Notes: generated by a model not told the origin, from the sequence alone. A stretch of DNA of 64,000 bases from Crocinitomicaceae bacterium (GCA_014762645.1 JABURP010000041.1:1-64000); one strand, 5' to 3'. Positions 9,779-19,900 are shown, counted from the stretch's first letter. Numbers and translations: made by a program.

Positions 9779-11119
9779 ATGAGAAAACTATTACTTGCTA
9801 CTCTATCATGCATTGGTGCGATCAGTGTAAATGCACAAACCGTCCAATTATTTTTTGATGATTTCGAATCCGGAGGAGGAAGCTGGAGTTTGAACACGGG
9901 AGATGAAGGATGTGTATCCGGAACTTCTGGTGATAACGAATGGGTTATTAACAGTGTGTATGCTGGTGGAACATTTAATTCCTCTATTTGTTTTCCTGGA
10001 AATCCGGTAACTGTAGGTGCTACACCAGGTCAGCCAGTAGGAATAACCAGTCAAAATGGAAATTATCTTCATATTCTTAGTCAGGAAGCTGAAAACGGAG
10101 GTGTGCTAAATGCTAATTACGCTTTAGCAGATAATCAACTTTGCTTTTTTCCATCCTGTAATTTTATGTCTATGAACTCGGATATCAACACCATAGGGAT
10201 GGACAATATCACCATTGATTTTTGGTGGTTAAATGAAGGTAGTGTAAACGGTTATGGAGAAGTTATGGTGTCATTGGACGGAGGAACTTCCTGGACCACG
10301 GTTAACTCTGGCATGTACGGGCAAGGTACATGGACACAAAGCACGTTCACTGATCCTTCATGGGCGAATCAACCTACGGTAAGATTTGCGTTTAAATTTA
10401 TGAATGATGCGGATCAAAGCCTTTCCGGAACAGACCCAGCATGGAGCATTGATGACGTGTTGGTAACAGGAGATACCATAAGTTGTTCAGATTCGTTTAG
10501 CAGCATCAGTGCTACCGGATGTAATTCATACACGGTTCCTTCAGGGGATGAGACATACACCACTCCCGGAACAATGACTGTGAACGATACCATTCCAAAT
10601 GCAACAGGTTGTGACAGCATTATGACCATCAACCTGACTATTAATTCAGTGGATACATCAGTGGTTAACAATTTGGATGGATCTGCTACTGCTCAAAGTG
10701 CATCCGGTACTTTTCAGTGGTTGTATTGTGACAGTGCCTACACCGCAATAAGCGGAGCAACAAGTGCTACGTACAATGCAACATCAACAGGTGGTTATGC
10801 TGTAGAGGTAACAGAAAACGGGTGTGTGGACACATCTGCCTGTACAACGATTCAGATTGGTGGACTGGGCGAATTTGAATCTTCAGAATTTAATGTTTTC
10901 CCAAATCCTAATCAGGGCAGTTTCTCAATTGATCTTAGTGGACTGAAAGGAAATCAAAAATTAATGATTATTGATACGAAAGGAGCAATCGTCTATACAG
11001 AAACAGTACCTTCTGGTGGAGTTTTGCACTATGACCTGACTCTGGAAAAAGGTATTTATCTAATCGAATTAGTGGATCAGCACAGAATGATTCGAAGATC
11101 TCGATTGGTAATTAAGTAA
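9779..11119 (+). CDS. T9SS type A sorting domain-containing secreted protein
   Basis: Signal peptide, MAM/laminin-G-like N-terminal region, C-terminal FNVFPNPNQGSFSIDL...GIYLIELVDQHRMIRRSRLVIK. Confidence 0.9.
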   Translation: MRKLLLATLSCIGAISVNAQTVQLFFDDFESGGGSWSLNTGDEGCVSGTSGDNEWVINSVYAGGTFNSSICFPGNPVTVGATPGQPVGITSQNGNYLHILSQEAENGGVLNANYALADNQLCFFPSCNFMSMNSDINTIGMDNITIDFWWLNEGSVNGYGEVMVSLDGGTSWTTVNSGMYGQGTWTQSTFTDPSWANQPTVRFAFKFMNDADQSLSGTDPAWSIDDVLVTGDTISCSDSFSSISATGCNSYTVPSGDETYTTPGTMTVNDTIPNATGCDSIMTINLTINSVDTSVVNNLDGSATAQSASGTFQWLYCDSAYTAISGATSATYNATSTGGYAVEVTENGCVDTSACTTIQIGGLGEFESSEFNVFPNPNQGSFSIDLSGLKGNQKLMIIDTKGAIVYTETVPSGGVLHYDLTLEKGIYLIELVDQHRMIRRSRLVIK

Positions 11120-11142
11120 GAGATTATAGCATAAAGAAAATG

Positions 11143-11175
11143 AATAGGTTGTTCGTAATTTCCGGACAGCCTATT
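11143..11175. terminator. Bidirectional intrinsic terminator between convergent genes
   Basis: AATAGGTTGTTCG / CCGGACAGCCTATT, 13-bp stem with two wobbles, followed by TTTC/TTTT; overlaps the accC stop. Confidence 0.75.
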
Positions 11176-12637
11176 TTCTTTTCAGCCAGGCTGAGAAGTT
11201 TTGATCTTCATAAACCGGCTCTGCATCATTTTTCAATTTTTTGAAAAGCCCGTAAGCCAGCTCAGCCAATTCAGGTGTAGCCTCCTGGCGTAACATATCA
11301 GGTTCATAATGATCCCCGACAAAATTAATGGTGAACTTACCGTTTCTGAATTCTTTATGATTAATCGCGAAGCGACAAAACCCAAGTGTAGTACTAAAGC
11401 CAAGGATTTGATAATCGTCAATAGCTTTTAGGGTTTTTTCTATTGCATCATCTCTGTCTTTTCCATGAACGACTAGCTTAGCGATCATTGGATCGTAGCT
11501 CAATGGAATGGTCATTCCTTCTTCATAACCATCATCCAATCGCACCCCCAAACCATTTGGCCGTTTATATTTTATGATCTTTCCCAGATCCGGTAAAAAG
11601 TCATTTTCAGGATCTTCAGCATATACTCGAATCTCAATTGAGTGACCATTGATGCCAATATCTTCTTGCTTAAGGGTCAATTTCTCACCGCGTGCAACTT
11701 TAATTTGCTCCTCAACCAGGTCAAGTCCTGTAATTTGTTCTGTTACCGGATGCTCTACCTGTAAACGAGTATTCATCTCCAGAAAATAGAAATTCTTATC
11801 CTTATCTAACAAAAACTCTACAGTTCCTACACCTTCATAATCACAGGATTTGGCAACATTCACTGCAGCCGCTCCCATTTTTTTTCGCAATTTTTCATCT
11901 ACCACCGGAGAAGGTGCTTCTTCAATCACTTTTTGATGCCTTCTTTGGATAGAGCATTCACGCTCGTTGAGATGAATAACATTACCGTGCGCATCTGCGA
12001 GTATTTGAATCTCAATATGCTTGGGTTGTTGTACAAATTTCTCAATAAATACCGCACCATTTCCAAATGATGACATTGCTTCGGAAACTGCCCTGTTAAA
12101 CTGCTCTTCAAATTCAGCTTCCTTTTCGACAACCCTCATACCTTTACCTCCGCCTCCGGCAGAAGCTTTAATAAGAATAGGATAACCAATACCGGCAGCA
12201 ATCTTCTTGCCTTCTTTGATATCTATAATAGCTTCATCTGTTCCAGGCACCATGGGTACATCAAAAGCCTTCACAGCTTGTTTTGCATCCAATTTGTCTC
12301 CCATTATCTTAATGGCATGTACAGAAGGGCCAATAAATTTAATTCCTGCTTTAGATACCTTTTCAGCGAATACGGCATTTTCAGATAAGAAACCATAAGC
12401 CGGATGAATGCCGTCGCAACCTGTTTGTTGAGCAACCTGAAGAATTTTATCCATATTCAGATAACTTTCAGAGGGTGTTGCTTCTCCAATGCAATAAGAT
12501 TCATCAGCAAACTTCATAAAGGGATTTCCTTCATCTACATCAGAATAAATAGCTACAGATTGAATATTCATTCTTTTTAGGGTACGCATAATGCGCAATG
12601 CAATTTCTCCGCGGTTGGCAACAAGTACTTTTTTCAT
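11171..12637 (-). CDS. accC: Acetyl-CoA carboxylase biotin carboxylase subunit
   Basis: 488 aa; KKVLVANRGEIALRIMRT, KASAGGGGKGMR, EMNTRLQVEHPVTE. Confidence 0.95.
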   Translation of the reverse strand: MKKVLVANRGEIALRIMRTLKRMNIQSVAIYSDVDEGNPFMKFADESYCIGEATPSESYLNMDKILQVAQQTGCDGIHPAYGFLSENAVFAEKVSKAGIKFIGPSVHAIKIMGDKLDAKQAVKAFDVPMVPGTDEAIIDIKEGKKIAAGIGYPILIKASAGGGGKGMRVVEKEAEFEEQFNRAVSEAMSSFGNGAVFIEKFVQQPKHIEIQILADAHGNVIHLNERECSIQRRHQKVIEEAPSPVVDEKLRKKMGAAAVNVAKSCDYEGVGTVEFLLDKDKNFYFLEMNTRLQVEHPVTEQITGLDLVEEQIKVARGEKLTLKQEDIGINGHSIEIRVYAEDPENDFLPDLGKIIKYKRPNGLGVRLDDGYEEGMTIPLSYDPMIAKLVVHGKDRDDAIEKTLKAIDDYQILGFSTTLGFCRFAINHKEFRNGKFTINFVGDHYEPDMLRQEATPELAELAYGLFKKLKNDAEPVYEDQNFSAWLKRK

Positions 12638-15600
12638 TCAGTTCTAATTAATCCTGTTGAAGTGGTGTCAGATTCTTCTTCTGGTAATGGAACCCACTTA
12701 TCATTGGTGTTTTCCTTTGGTTCAAATTTAACCTTATTTCCTTTCTTTCTAAAGATGTTGAGGAACTTTTGCCATAACTTGAATTGCTTGGTGGTATTAA
12801 AAGTTTCCTGATAATGTAAACTAATCCCTTGAGTATAATTTCCTTGTGTCGTAATAGATGAAGAATTGGTTTCATTGAAAAAATTCATGGTAAAGCTACC
12901 ATCATCATTCAAGCGGTATTCTATATCTACATCACCCACTATACTACCACTACCGGCGCCCTGGTCATCCGAAATAACACCAAAACTTGTGTTAATTGTG
13001 GTGCGGTCGTTCAGTTTTGTTTCAACTCCTAATGTGGTAGATGATTCCGTTAATCCTGCTTTTAAGTCATAGTTCTCACTCACTCCACTTAGTACAGAAT
13101 TTATTTGTGTCTCTGCCAGACCCAAAACTGCATTCCCGCCTCCTGCAGCTCCTCCATACTTAGGTAAAAATCTTTTCAATACCAATAAGGCAAAGAACTG
13201 TTTATTCAGCTCATCCTGGTCTGCTTTAATCTCATTAATGGCCTTTTTACCCAGGTCATCTGTTTTGGGTGCCTGAATATTAAATCTAAGTTCTGGATTC
13301 ATCAAGGTATTCCCCATTTCTAAGACTCCGTAAACCAATTCTTTCTTTCTACTTTCGGCAGCTTCCGGCGGCATTATATCTGCAAGTGACACATTCCGTT
13401 CAAAGGTGGCTTTTATGTTGATTTGCGCATCATAAGGACTTCCTGTCCATTGAATTGTACCACCATTTTCAAGTACGAAATCTTCCGTTACTACTTGTTT
13501 AATTCTCATTTCATACCGTCCGTCTCGAATGACGTATTCACCATACATTGTCATATCCCCAAAATCATCCATATTGATTTCAATATTTCCTTCACCTCTT
13601 GATATTATCTGATCTTCAAGTACAGGATCAAAAACTATTTTCACTTCCGCCTTTTTTGTGACCTCAAACTTCATAGACAAGGTCATCCCCAGCCGTTCAA
13701 TTTTGTCCTTCTTGTTGTTATTCTCATCTGACGTATCCGGTTCAAAGTAATTTTCATCAAAAACAATAAAAGACCCTTCTTCCAGTTCTGAAGATCCGTA
13801 CATAGGCAACACTAAACTGGTTCCTTTTTCAGTTTTCAAATCAACTTCGATCTCCGTGTGGTCATCATAGCCAAAAATATCCACCATCCCTGATACATAC
13901 GCTTTACCGTAGTAATAATCCCCTTCTTTATATTTGGTGTCCATGGCTAAAAATTGTTTGGATAGATTAGGGTTGTCCATATCCAGCAAAATATTGTAAT
14001 TCCAGTTGGCCCAATCATAATGATAGATAAACATTTGGCAATCTGCTTTATTACCCTCCTGATCGTTAATCATTAAGTGATTCGCTATAATTTCACCATC
14101 AGCAAAACTAATGATCCCATTAGCCCCAAATGCAACATTAAACATTGGAACCTTTACATTTGAATTAGTGATCGCCATCTTTCCCTTTACCAATGGATTG
14201 TCCAACTCTCCGGTAACTTTTAGCTGACCGTTTAACACTCCTTCAATATCCGTATATAATTCAGGATCCTCAAAAGCTTTCAGAAATCCAATATCTGTTT
14301 TATCAAAATCCAGTGTAAAATTGAGGTTGTTTTTCTCTCTGTCCGTATAATACATCCCTTTAAATGAGAATGTCTTCATCCGTTCTCTTCTTAAATCTCC
14401 CTGTGCAAATACACTATTAGAACTTTCGTCATATTGACTGAGTAAGCTAATGTCTCCGACTTCATTTCTATTCATTGTGAGTCCGTCAATTGTTGATTCG
14501 GCTTGAAACTTAGGTGTGTCATAAACATTCGCCAACTGCCCACGCATATTGAGTATCCCTTGTAATTCAAGTGACTCTCCTATGATGCCATTCAAATCAC
14601 TCAAATCGAAATTGTGTACGGTGATGTTCAACCAATCATCCGGGTTTCTGGATACAATTCCTTCAAGGCCGAGATAGTCATCACTGTGTGAAATTTTAAA
14701 ATCTTTGAAGACTAATTTTTCTTTATTATACAAAACTGATGAACTACTCTTCACCTCATACTGATTGCCTTTGAGGAAAAAGAAAGAAGGTCTGAAAGTG
14801 GTTAGGATATCATGATTTTTTGATACGGCTGATTCAAAGGCAAAGAGTGCCGGCTCAGTTTTTTCAAGTCCATCCCACCCTGTTAGTGTTACAAAGGTGT
14901 TGTCTTCAATTCTGGAATCAAACTGAAATTCACGAACGGCCAAACTATCTGTTACTTGAATATGTTCAACCGTGTAATTAAGAACAGCTTTAGTACTGTC
15001 AAAATCATTATCAAGTACAATCTCTTCAAAGCGCATATCTCCGTACTGCACAAATTCTGAATTCAGCTTCAGCACAAAAGTTTTCTTAGCATGCCCGTAC
15101 TCTGATCTAATTTCAGTACCATGTGCTACTTTAATTCCCGTGTCATAAAACTTTAATAGCTCATCAGTATCTTTAAGATTGACATAAAGTTCAAAGTGCT
15201 CTTTACCCGCTTTTTCCGCGTACTGATCTTCAACAATGTTAGACATCACATAGGAAAACTGTTCCGTAAGGGCGTGACCAATATCATTTAGGTCATATTT
15301 CCCGTAAAGATTCATGTCTACATAAGGAGATGTTAAAAGAATGGAGTCATTATCCGGATGACGTGTTACATCTAATGTCATTCTGTCCATTTTAATATCT
15401 ACCACACTGTCCCTATATTCAAGATCTTCGACTAATACAGTTCCGTGAAATTTGTTGACATCTGTCCCCGTTATTTTCACCGTTACTTTTGAGGATAACC
15501 TTTGATAAAGTTCTTTTTCCTTGAGTGTAAGTTCATCCAGTTTTGCGCTATCTATGCGAACCACAAAATCAAACTTCATAGGGGCCTTTAAGTCTACTGA

Positions 15601-17121
15601 ACCGTCATACTTAAGGGCCAGGTTTTGATCATCTATAGTGATTTCACCATCAAATTTATTATTGGTGAAATTTCCGCGTTTTACGGTCACTCCGCTGTAA
15701 TCATATCCCATGACACCAACTTTCTTCAAACCTCCGTGGAACGAAATATCCAGACTTTGTTCATCAAATCCCTTACCTGATACATAAACTGAGCCTGAAA
15801 CTTTGCTAAGCACATCACTTCCTGAAATGACCCCCATGTTCAAATCAGTAACAACTATGTTACCGTAATCAAGATCTTTTCCACCACTGTAATAATACAT
15901 GCTGTCCAGCTCATTCCATTTGAATTTCAGGCCATAATTAAGATCAACTTTACCTATTCCTGAATTTAATTTTCCATCCACCACAAAACTTTGAATATAT
16001 CCGATCATACTCCCATCTGTCAACTCAATAACATTTGCCTGGGCGTATTGTTCCAGTGTGTTGTTCAATGCTTCCTGACCTCTTTCATCCAGAATATTTT
16101 CCAATCCCATCTTCTCAACATCACTAATGGAAGTTCTGAAAAGATGCAGGTCTTCTTCAAAAAATGCTGAACTGGGGTCAGATAAGTTGGGGATTTCAAA
16201 ATCTCCTTTTATTCTTGTCGTGTCCAGGATTTGGATATCCACGTCTTTTATTTTCATCCCATATACAGAACCTTTGGTCTCCATGTTATTGATCAAAATA
16301 TCCCCTTTTAATCCCCAAAGATCGGGCACAAAATAGGCTAGGTCTTCCAAACGCAATCGTGTGCCTGACAAGTGCGAGTTAATACTCACTTTATTCAGGA
16401 ATTCAGCCCAATCCATGGCTCCATTTGGTGTTTCAAAATTCAGGTAATCACCCTTAATATAGGTTTGATTCAGGCCTATTTCCAGGTTGCTGAGTGATAT
16501 AAGTTGTGGATCAATAGATAAGTCACCGCTGAGTTTATTTAATGCCAGGCCAGACTTATCTACAAAACTTAAATTATCCAGCGTAATAATGATTTTCTCT
16601 CCCAACATGTTGAATTTTGAAAATCCACCATTGAGATGTTGAAGGTCAATATGACTAAAATCCATACCATTCGGCGAAGGTTCCGAATTTTCATCATCCA
16701 TAATAAAATGCATGTCCTTTAGCTGTATGGATGCAACGGAAACTTCGAACTCTGAACTTGTCGTGTCCTCCTCTTCAGTTGCAAAGTAATCAACGATATG
16801 CTGAAAATTTAAGGTAGAATCACCTTTGTATTGCCTCATGTGGATATGGCCATCTTCCAAGGTAACAGTAGAAATATCCAAGAAAGATTTTTTGAGGCTC
16901 CAATCACCGATATCGGCGTGGATTACATTTGCATAAATGAAGGTGTCCTTTCTAAGGTCTTCCAGATAAACGCCTTCCAGATCAACCCTGTTAAAGAACT
17001 TGATATCTACCTTATCTATGTATACTTCAGAACCAAATTCATTGGTAAAATAAGCAGAAGCCTGATGTGCCAACCAGGTTTGAAACCAGGAGGTTCTGAT
17101 TGCAAATACCGCAAAAATCAA
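12634..17121 (-). CDS. tamB: Translocation/assembly module TamB-like (AsmA/DUF490) protein; true N-terminus probably upstream of the track start
   Basis: About 1495 aa of TamB-like repetitive beta structure with a DUF490-type C-terminus. The track start is TTG in mid-membrane-helix; the frame stays open upstream to 17208 (KNKAIAKLRKILGWTGNSLHVLFEFLVIV-LIFAVFAIRTSWFQTW). Confidence 0.88.
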   Translation of the reverse strand: MIFAVFAIRTSWFQTWLAHQASAYFTNEFGSEVYIDKVDIKFFNRVDLEGVYLEDLRKDTFIYANVIHADIGDWSLKKSFLDISTVTLEDGHIHMRQYKGDSTLNFQHIVDYFATEEEDTTSSEFEVSVASIQLKDMHFIMDDENSEPSPNGMDFSHIDLQHLNGGFSKFNMLGEKIIITLDNLSFVDKSGLALNKLSGDLSIDPQLISLSNLEIGLNQTYIKGDYLNFETPNGAMDWAEFLNKVSINSHLSGTRLRLEDLAYFVPDLWGLKGDILINNMETKGSVYGMKIKDVDIQILDTTRIKGDFEIPNLSDPSSAFFEEDLHLFRTSISDVEKMGLENILDERGQEALNNTLEQYAQANVIELTDGSMIGYIQSFVVDGKLNSGIGKVDLNYGLKFKWNELDSMYYYSGGKDLDYGNIVVTDLNMGVISGSDVLSKVSGSVYVSGKGFDEQSLDISFHGGLKKVGVMGYDYSGVTVKRGNFTNNKFDGEITIDDQNLALKYDGSVDLKAPMKFDFVVRIDSAKLDELTLKEKELYQRLSSKVTVKITGTDVNKFHGTVLVEDLEYRDSVVDIKMDRMTLDVTRHPDNDSILLTSPYVDMNLYGKYDLNDIGHALTEQFSYVMSNIVEDQYAEKAGKEHFELYVNLKDTDELLKFYDTGIKVAHGTEIRSEYGHAKKTFVLKLNSEFVQYGDMRFEEIVLDNDFDSTKAVLNYTVEHIQVTDSLAVREFQFDSRIEDNTFVTLTGWDGLEKTEPALFAFESAVSKNHDILTTFRPSFFFLKGNQYEVKSSSSVLYNKEKLVFKDFKISHSDDYLGLEGIVSRNPDDWLNITVHNFDLSDLNGIIGESLELQGILNMRGQLANVYDTPKFQAESTIDGLTMNRNEVGDISLLSQYDESSNSVFAQGDLRRERMKTFSFKGMYYTDREKNNLNFTLDFDKTDIGFLKAFEDPELYTDIEGVLNGQLKVTGELDNPLVKGKMAITNSNVKVPMFNVAFGANGIISFADGEIIANHLMINDQEGNKADCQMFIYHYDWANWNYNILLDMDNPNLSKQFLAMDTKYKEGDYYYGKAYVSGMVDIFGYDDHTEIEVDLKTEKGTSLVLPMYGSSELEEGSFIVFDENYFEPDTSDENNNKKDKIERLGMTLSMKFEVTKKAEVKIVFDPVLEDQIISRGEGNIEINMDDFGDMTMYGEYVIRDGRYEMRIKQVVTEDFVLENGGTIQWTGSPYDAQINIKATFERNVSLADIMPPEAAESRKKELVYGVLEMGNTLMNPELRFNIQAPKTDDLGKKAINEIKADQDELNKQFFALLVLKRFLPKYGGAAGGGNAVLGLAETQINSVLSGVSENYDLKAGLTESSTTLGVETKLNDRTTINTSFGVISDDQGAGSGSIVGDVDIEYRLNDDGSFTMNFFNETNSSSITTQGNYTQGISLHYQETFNTTKQFKLWQKFLNIFRKKGNKVKFEPKENTNDKWVPLPEEESDTTSTGLIRTE

Positions 17122-17184
17122 GACTATAACGAGAAACTCGAATAAGACGTGAAGTGAGTTACCTGTCCATCCTAGTATTTTACG

Positions 17185-17192
17185 TAATTTTG
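17185..17192 (+). promoter_or_regulatory. Candidate Bacteroidota -7 promoter box for tsaD (TAATTTTG)
   Basis: Matches TAnnTTTG, ~34 nt upstream of the TTG start at 17226. No clear -33 box. Confidence 0.45.
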
Positions 17193-17225
17193 CGATTGCT
17201 TTATTTTTTTATAAAAGTAACAAAT

Positions 17226-18248
17226 TTGGCCGCTAAAGATGACATAATTTTAGGAATTGAATCGTCCTGTGACGATACTTCCGCCGCCATATTGAAGAAC
17301 GGTGAGATACTTTCAAATATTGTTGCCGGACAGAAGGTTCATGAAGAGTTTGGAGGCGTTGTGCCAGAACTTGCTTCCAGGGCGCATCAACAAAATATCG
17401 TACCTGTAGTTGATACAGCAATTAAAAAAGCAGGAATTTCTAAAGAAGATTTATCTGGTATTGCCTTTACACGAGGCCCCGGTTTATTGGGGTCATTGCT
17501 GGTTGGTGTATCTTTTGCCAAAAGCCTGGGGCTGGCATTGGATATTCCATTAATTGAAGTGGATCACATGAAGGCCCACATACTTGCCCACTTTATTAAG
17601 AGAGATGGTTACACGGCTCCAAAATTCCCATTTATCTGCCTGACGGTCTCAGGCGGGCATACCCAGATCGTGCTGATCAGGGATTATTACGATATGGAAA
17701 TACTTGGTCAAACCAAGGATGATGCAGCCGGAGAGGCATTTGACAAAGCCGCTAAATTGATGAACCTCCCCTATCCTGGTGGTCCGTTGATTGATAAATA
17801 TGCAAAAAGTGGAGATCCAAAAAAATATGAATTCCCTATTTCAAATGTTCCGAATTACGATTTCAGTTTTAGTGGATTGAAAACCGCATTACTTTATTTT
17901 TTGCAGGATGAAATAAAAAAAGATGCCGATTTCGTTCAAAATAATTTGGCTGACATCTGCGCCTCTTATCAACACACCATTATTAAAACCTTATTCAAAA
18001 AACTAATAAAAGCCTGTAAAGCGCATCAAATTACGGAAGTTGCTATTGCTGGTGGAGTATCAGCCAACTCACTTTTGCGTTCAGAACTAGAGCGAATAGG
18101 TAATGAAATGGGATGGCAAACATATATTCCTCCTTTTGAATTTTGTACGGATAACGGTGCCATGATTGCGATTGCCGGATATTACAAATACATCAGTGGC
18201 TCATTTACAGATCAAAGTGTTGTACCGCTGGCAAGGTTAAAGTTCTAA
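17226..18248 (+). CDS. tsaD: tRNA N6-adenosine threonylcarbamoyltransferase TsaD
   Basis: ILGIESSCDDTSAAIL, SGGHTQI, AGGVSANSLLR. The track start (GTG 17154) is probably over-extended; TTG 17226 gives MAAKDDIILGIESSCDDTS. Confidence 0.94.
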   Translation: MAAKDDIILGIESSCDDTSAAILKNGEILSNIVAGQKVHEEFGGVVPELASRAHQQNIVPVVDTAIKKAGISKEDLSGIAFTRGPGLLGSLLVGVSFAKSLGLALDIPLIEVDHMKAHILAHFIKRDGYTAPKFPFICLTVSGGHTQIVLIRDYYDMEILGQTKDDAAGEAFDKAAKLMNLPYPGGPLIDKYAKSGDPKKYEFPISNVPNYDFSFSGLKTALLYFLQDEIKKDADFVQNNLADICASYQHTIIKTLFKKLIKACKAHQITEVAIAGGVSANSLLRSELERIGNEMGWQTYIPPFEFCTDNGAMIAIAGYYKYISGSFTDQSVVPLARLKF

Positions 18249-18298
18249 TTACAATATTATCGTCTGTTGTACAGGACAAGTAAACACTATAAAAACAA

Positions 18299-18623
18299 GG
18301 CTTAGCCAAATAGTTTGTAAAATTTAATTGACTCTAAACTATTTTCTGATTAACTTAAGTGCGGCTATTGAACCTTTTTACCCTGAGAAACTTCAATCTA
18401 ATTTCCACAATATGGATATTAGTTGACCCTTTTAAGGAGTAGCAAACGCTACCCCTTGAGGAGTTTCTAAAATTGTTCTGAAGTGGAGCTATGATACGCG
18501 ACGCGATCATCTCTTCACGAATTGCCGCTTATTAGCGGTTAGCTAATATTTAATTTATTCGTTTGAAAACAGGAGGAATTTCAGAATGTCACTACCCCAC
18601 AACCTGTAAGTTTCTCCTGTTTT
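18299..18623 (+). ncRNA. Candidate structured non-coding RNA or structured 3' UTR (strand uncertain)
   Basis: Successive helices read by eye: 18308-18316/18336-18344 (9 bp); 18386-18394/18460-18468 enclosing two hairpins (18394-18425 and 18434-18457); 18483-18518; 18525-18538; 18566-18584/18604-18623 (about 19 bp). No ORF >=60 aa. Confidence 0.45.
18566..18623. terminator. Long hairpin, possibly a shared terminator for lhgO (-) and the upstream + strand transcript
   Basis: AAAACAGGAGGAATTTCAG...CTGTAAGTTTCTCCTGTTTT, followed by ATTCTTTT on + strand; adjacent to the lhgO stop. Confidence 0.55.
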
Positions 18624-19866
18624 ATTCTTTTACAGAAAGTTTCAGATCAAATTTTTCTTCTGCTATTTCAGCAATATATTCACCAATAGCCAGAGAGGCC
18701 GTTGCTGCAGGTGAAGGAGCATTAAGTACGTGAATAGAATTCTCGGTGTGCTCAATTCTGAAGTCATCACGAGTATCACCATCTGTTCCTAACAGCAAAG
18801 CCCGAACACCAGATCTTCCAGGCTTGAGGTCATCCATCTCAAGAGAAGGAATCATAGTCTGCAATGTTTTTAGAAACAATCGTTTGGAGAACGCACGTCT
18901 GTATTCGTTTAAACCAAACTTCATATTCCCAAAAAATAACTTCCATGTTCCTCTGTATCCCAGTGCATTGAATGTGTCTTTAAAACTAAAATCAGTTTTC
19001 CCGTATCCTTCTCTCTTGAAAGTAAACACTGCGTTTGGTCCACACTCTATTTCCCCATTGGTCATCCGTGTAAAATGGACACCTAAAAACGGAAAATCAG
19101 GGTTTGGCACCGGATAAATAAGATTATTGACTTTGTGCTTTGCTTTATCTGTCAATTCGTAGTAGTCACCTCTGAAACCAACAACTTTTTCTTTGAGTTT
19201 TACGCCATCTTTCCGAGCCATTCTGTCCGCCTGAAGTCCTGCACAAAAGATCATTTTCTTCGTTCTGATCTTCGTTTTATCGGTAACAATTACGTGTTCA
19301 TTGTCCTTGTCATCAATTGAAATCACCTCCTGTCCCAACAATAATTTAGATTCAGGTTGTTTTGCCAGTGCTACTTCAGCCATTTTCTCAGTAGCTCCAA
19401 CAAAGTCGATAATTCCCGTACAGGGCACCCAAATACCGGCAATTCCTTCTACATAAGGTTCGTGATCTTTGACCTGTTCTCCGGTAATTTTCTCTATACC
19501 TTCGGTATTATTAGCAATACCATTTTCAAAGATTTTATTCATGAACGGCAGCTCAGATTCATTTGTAGCCACCACCACTTTTCCACACACATCATGGGCT
19601 ACGCCATATTCTTTGGCAAAGGCAACCAATTCGTGTCTTCCTTTAACACAATTCTTAGCTTTTAGCGACCCTGGTTTGTAATAAAGTCCAGAATGAATTA
19701 CACCCGAATTGTGTCCAGTTTGGTGTCCGGCCAAACGATCTTCCTTTTCCAATAGCACAATTTTGAGATCCGGATTTCTCAATTGTAACTTGTAAAGCGT
19801 TGCCGCTCCAACTATTCCTCCACCAATAATGGCGACATCAAAGATTTCTGTGTTTTCCAAATTCAC
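18622..19866 (-). CDS. lhgO: L-2-hydroxyglutarate oxidase
   Basis: FAD motif DVAIIGGGIVGAATLY, HQTGHNSGVIHSGLYYKPGSLKAKNCV. Confidence 0.93.
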   Translation of the reverse strand: MNLENTEIFDVAIIGGGIVGAATLYKLQLRNPDLKIVLLEKEDRLAGHQTGHNSGVIHSGLYYKPGSLKAKNCVKGRHELVAFAKEYGVAHDVCGKVVVATNESELPFMNKIFENGIANNTEGIEKITGEQVKDHEPYVEGIAGIWVPCTGIIDFVGATEKMAEVALAKQPESKLLLGQEVISIDDKDNEHVIVTDKTKIRTKKMIFCAGLQADRMARKDGVKLKEKVVGFRGDYYELTDKAKHKVNNLIYPVPNPDFPFLGVHFTRMTNGEIECGPNAVFTFKREGYGKTDFSFKDTFNALGYRGTWKLFFGNMKFGLNEYRRAFSKRLFLKTLQTMIPSLEMDDLKPGRSGVRALLLGTDGDTRDDFRIEHTENSIHVLNAPSPAATASLAIGEYIAEIAEEKFDLKLSVKE

Positions 19867-19900
19867 TTAAATTTGACGCAAAATTAATGAAAGCTATAGT

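Noticed and set aside
18299-18623. Possible tmRNA, RNase P RNA or 6S RNA
   Set aside because: No tRNA-like acceptor/T-loop ends or tag peptide for tmRNA, and no GAGGAAAGTC-type core for RNase P on either strand; not a single long hairpin with a bubble as in 6S. Left as unassigned.
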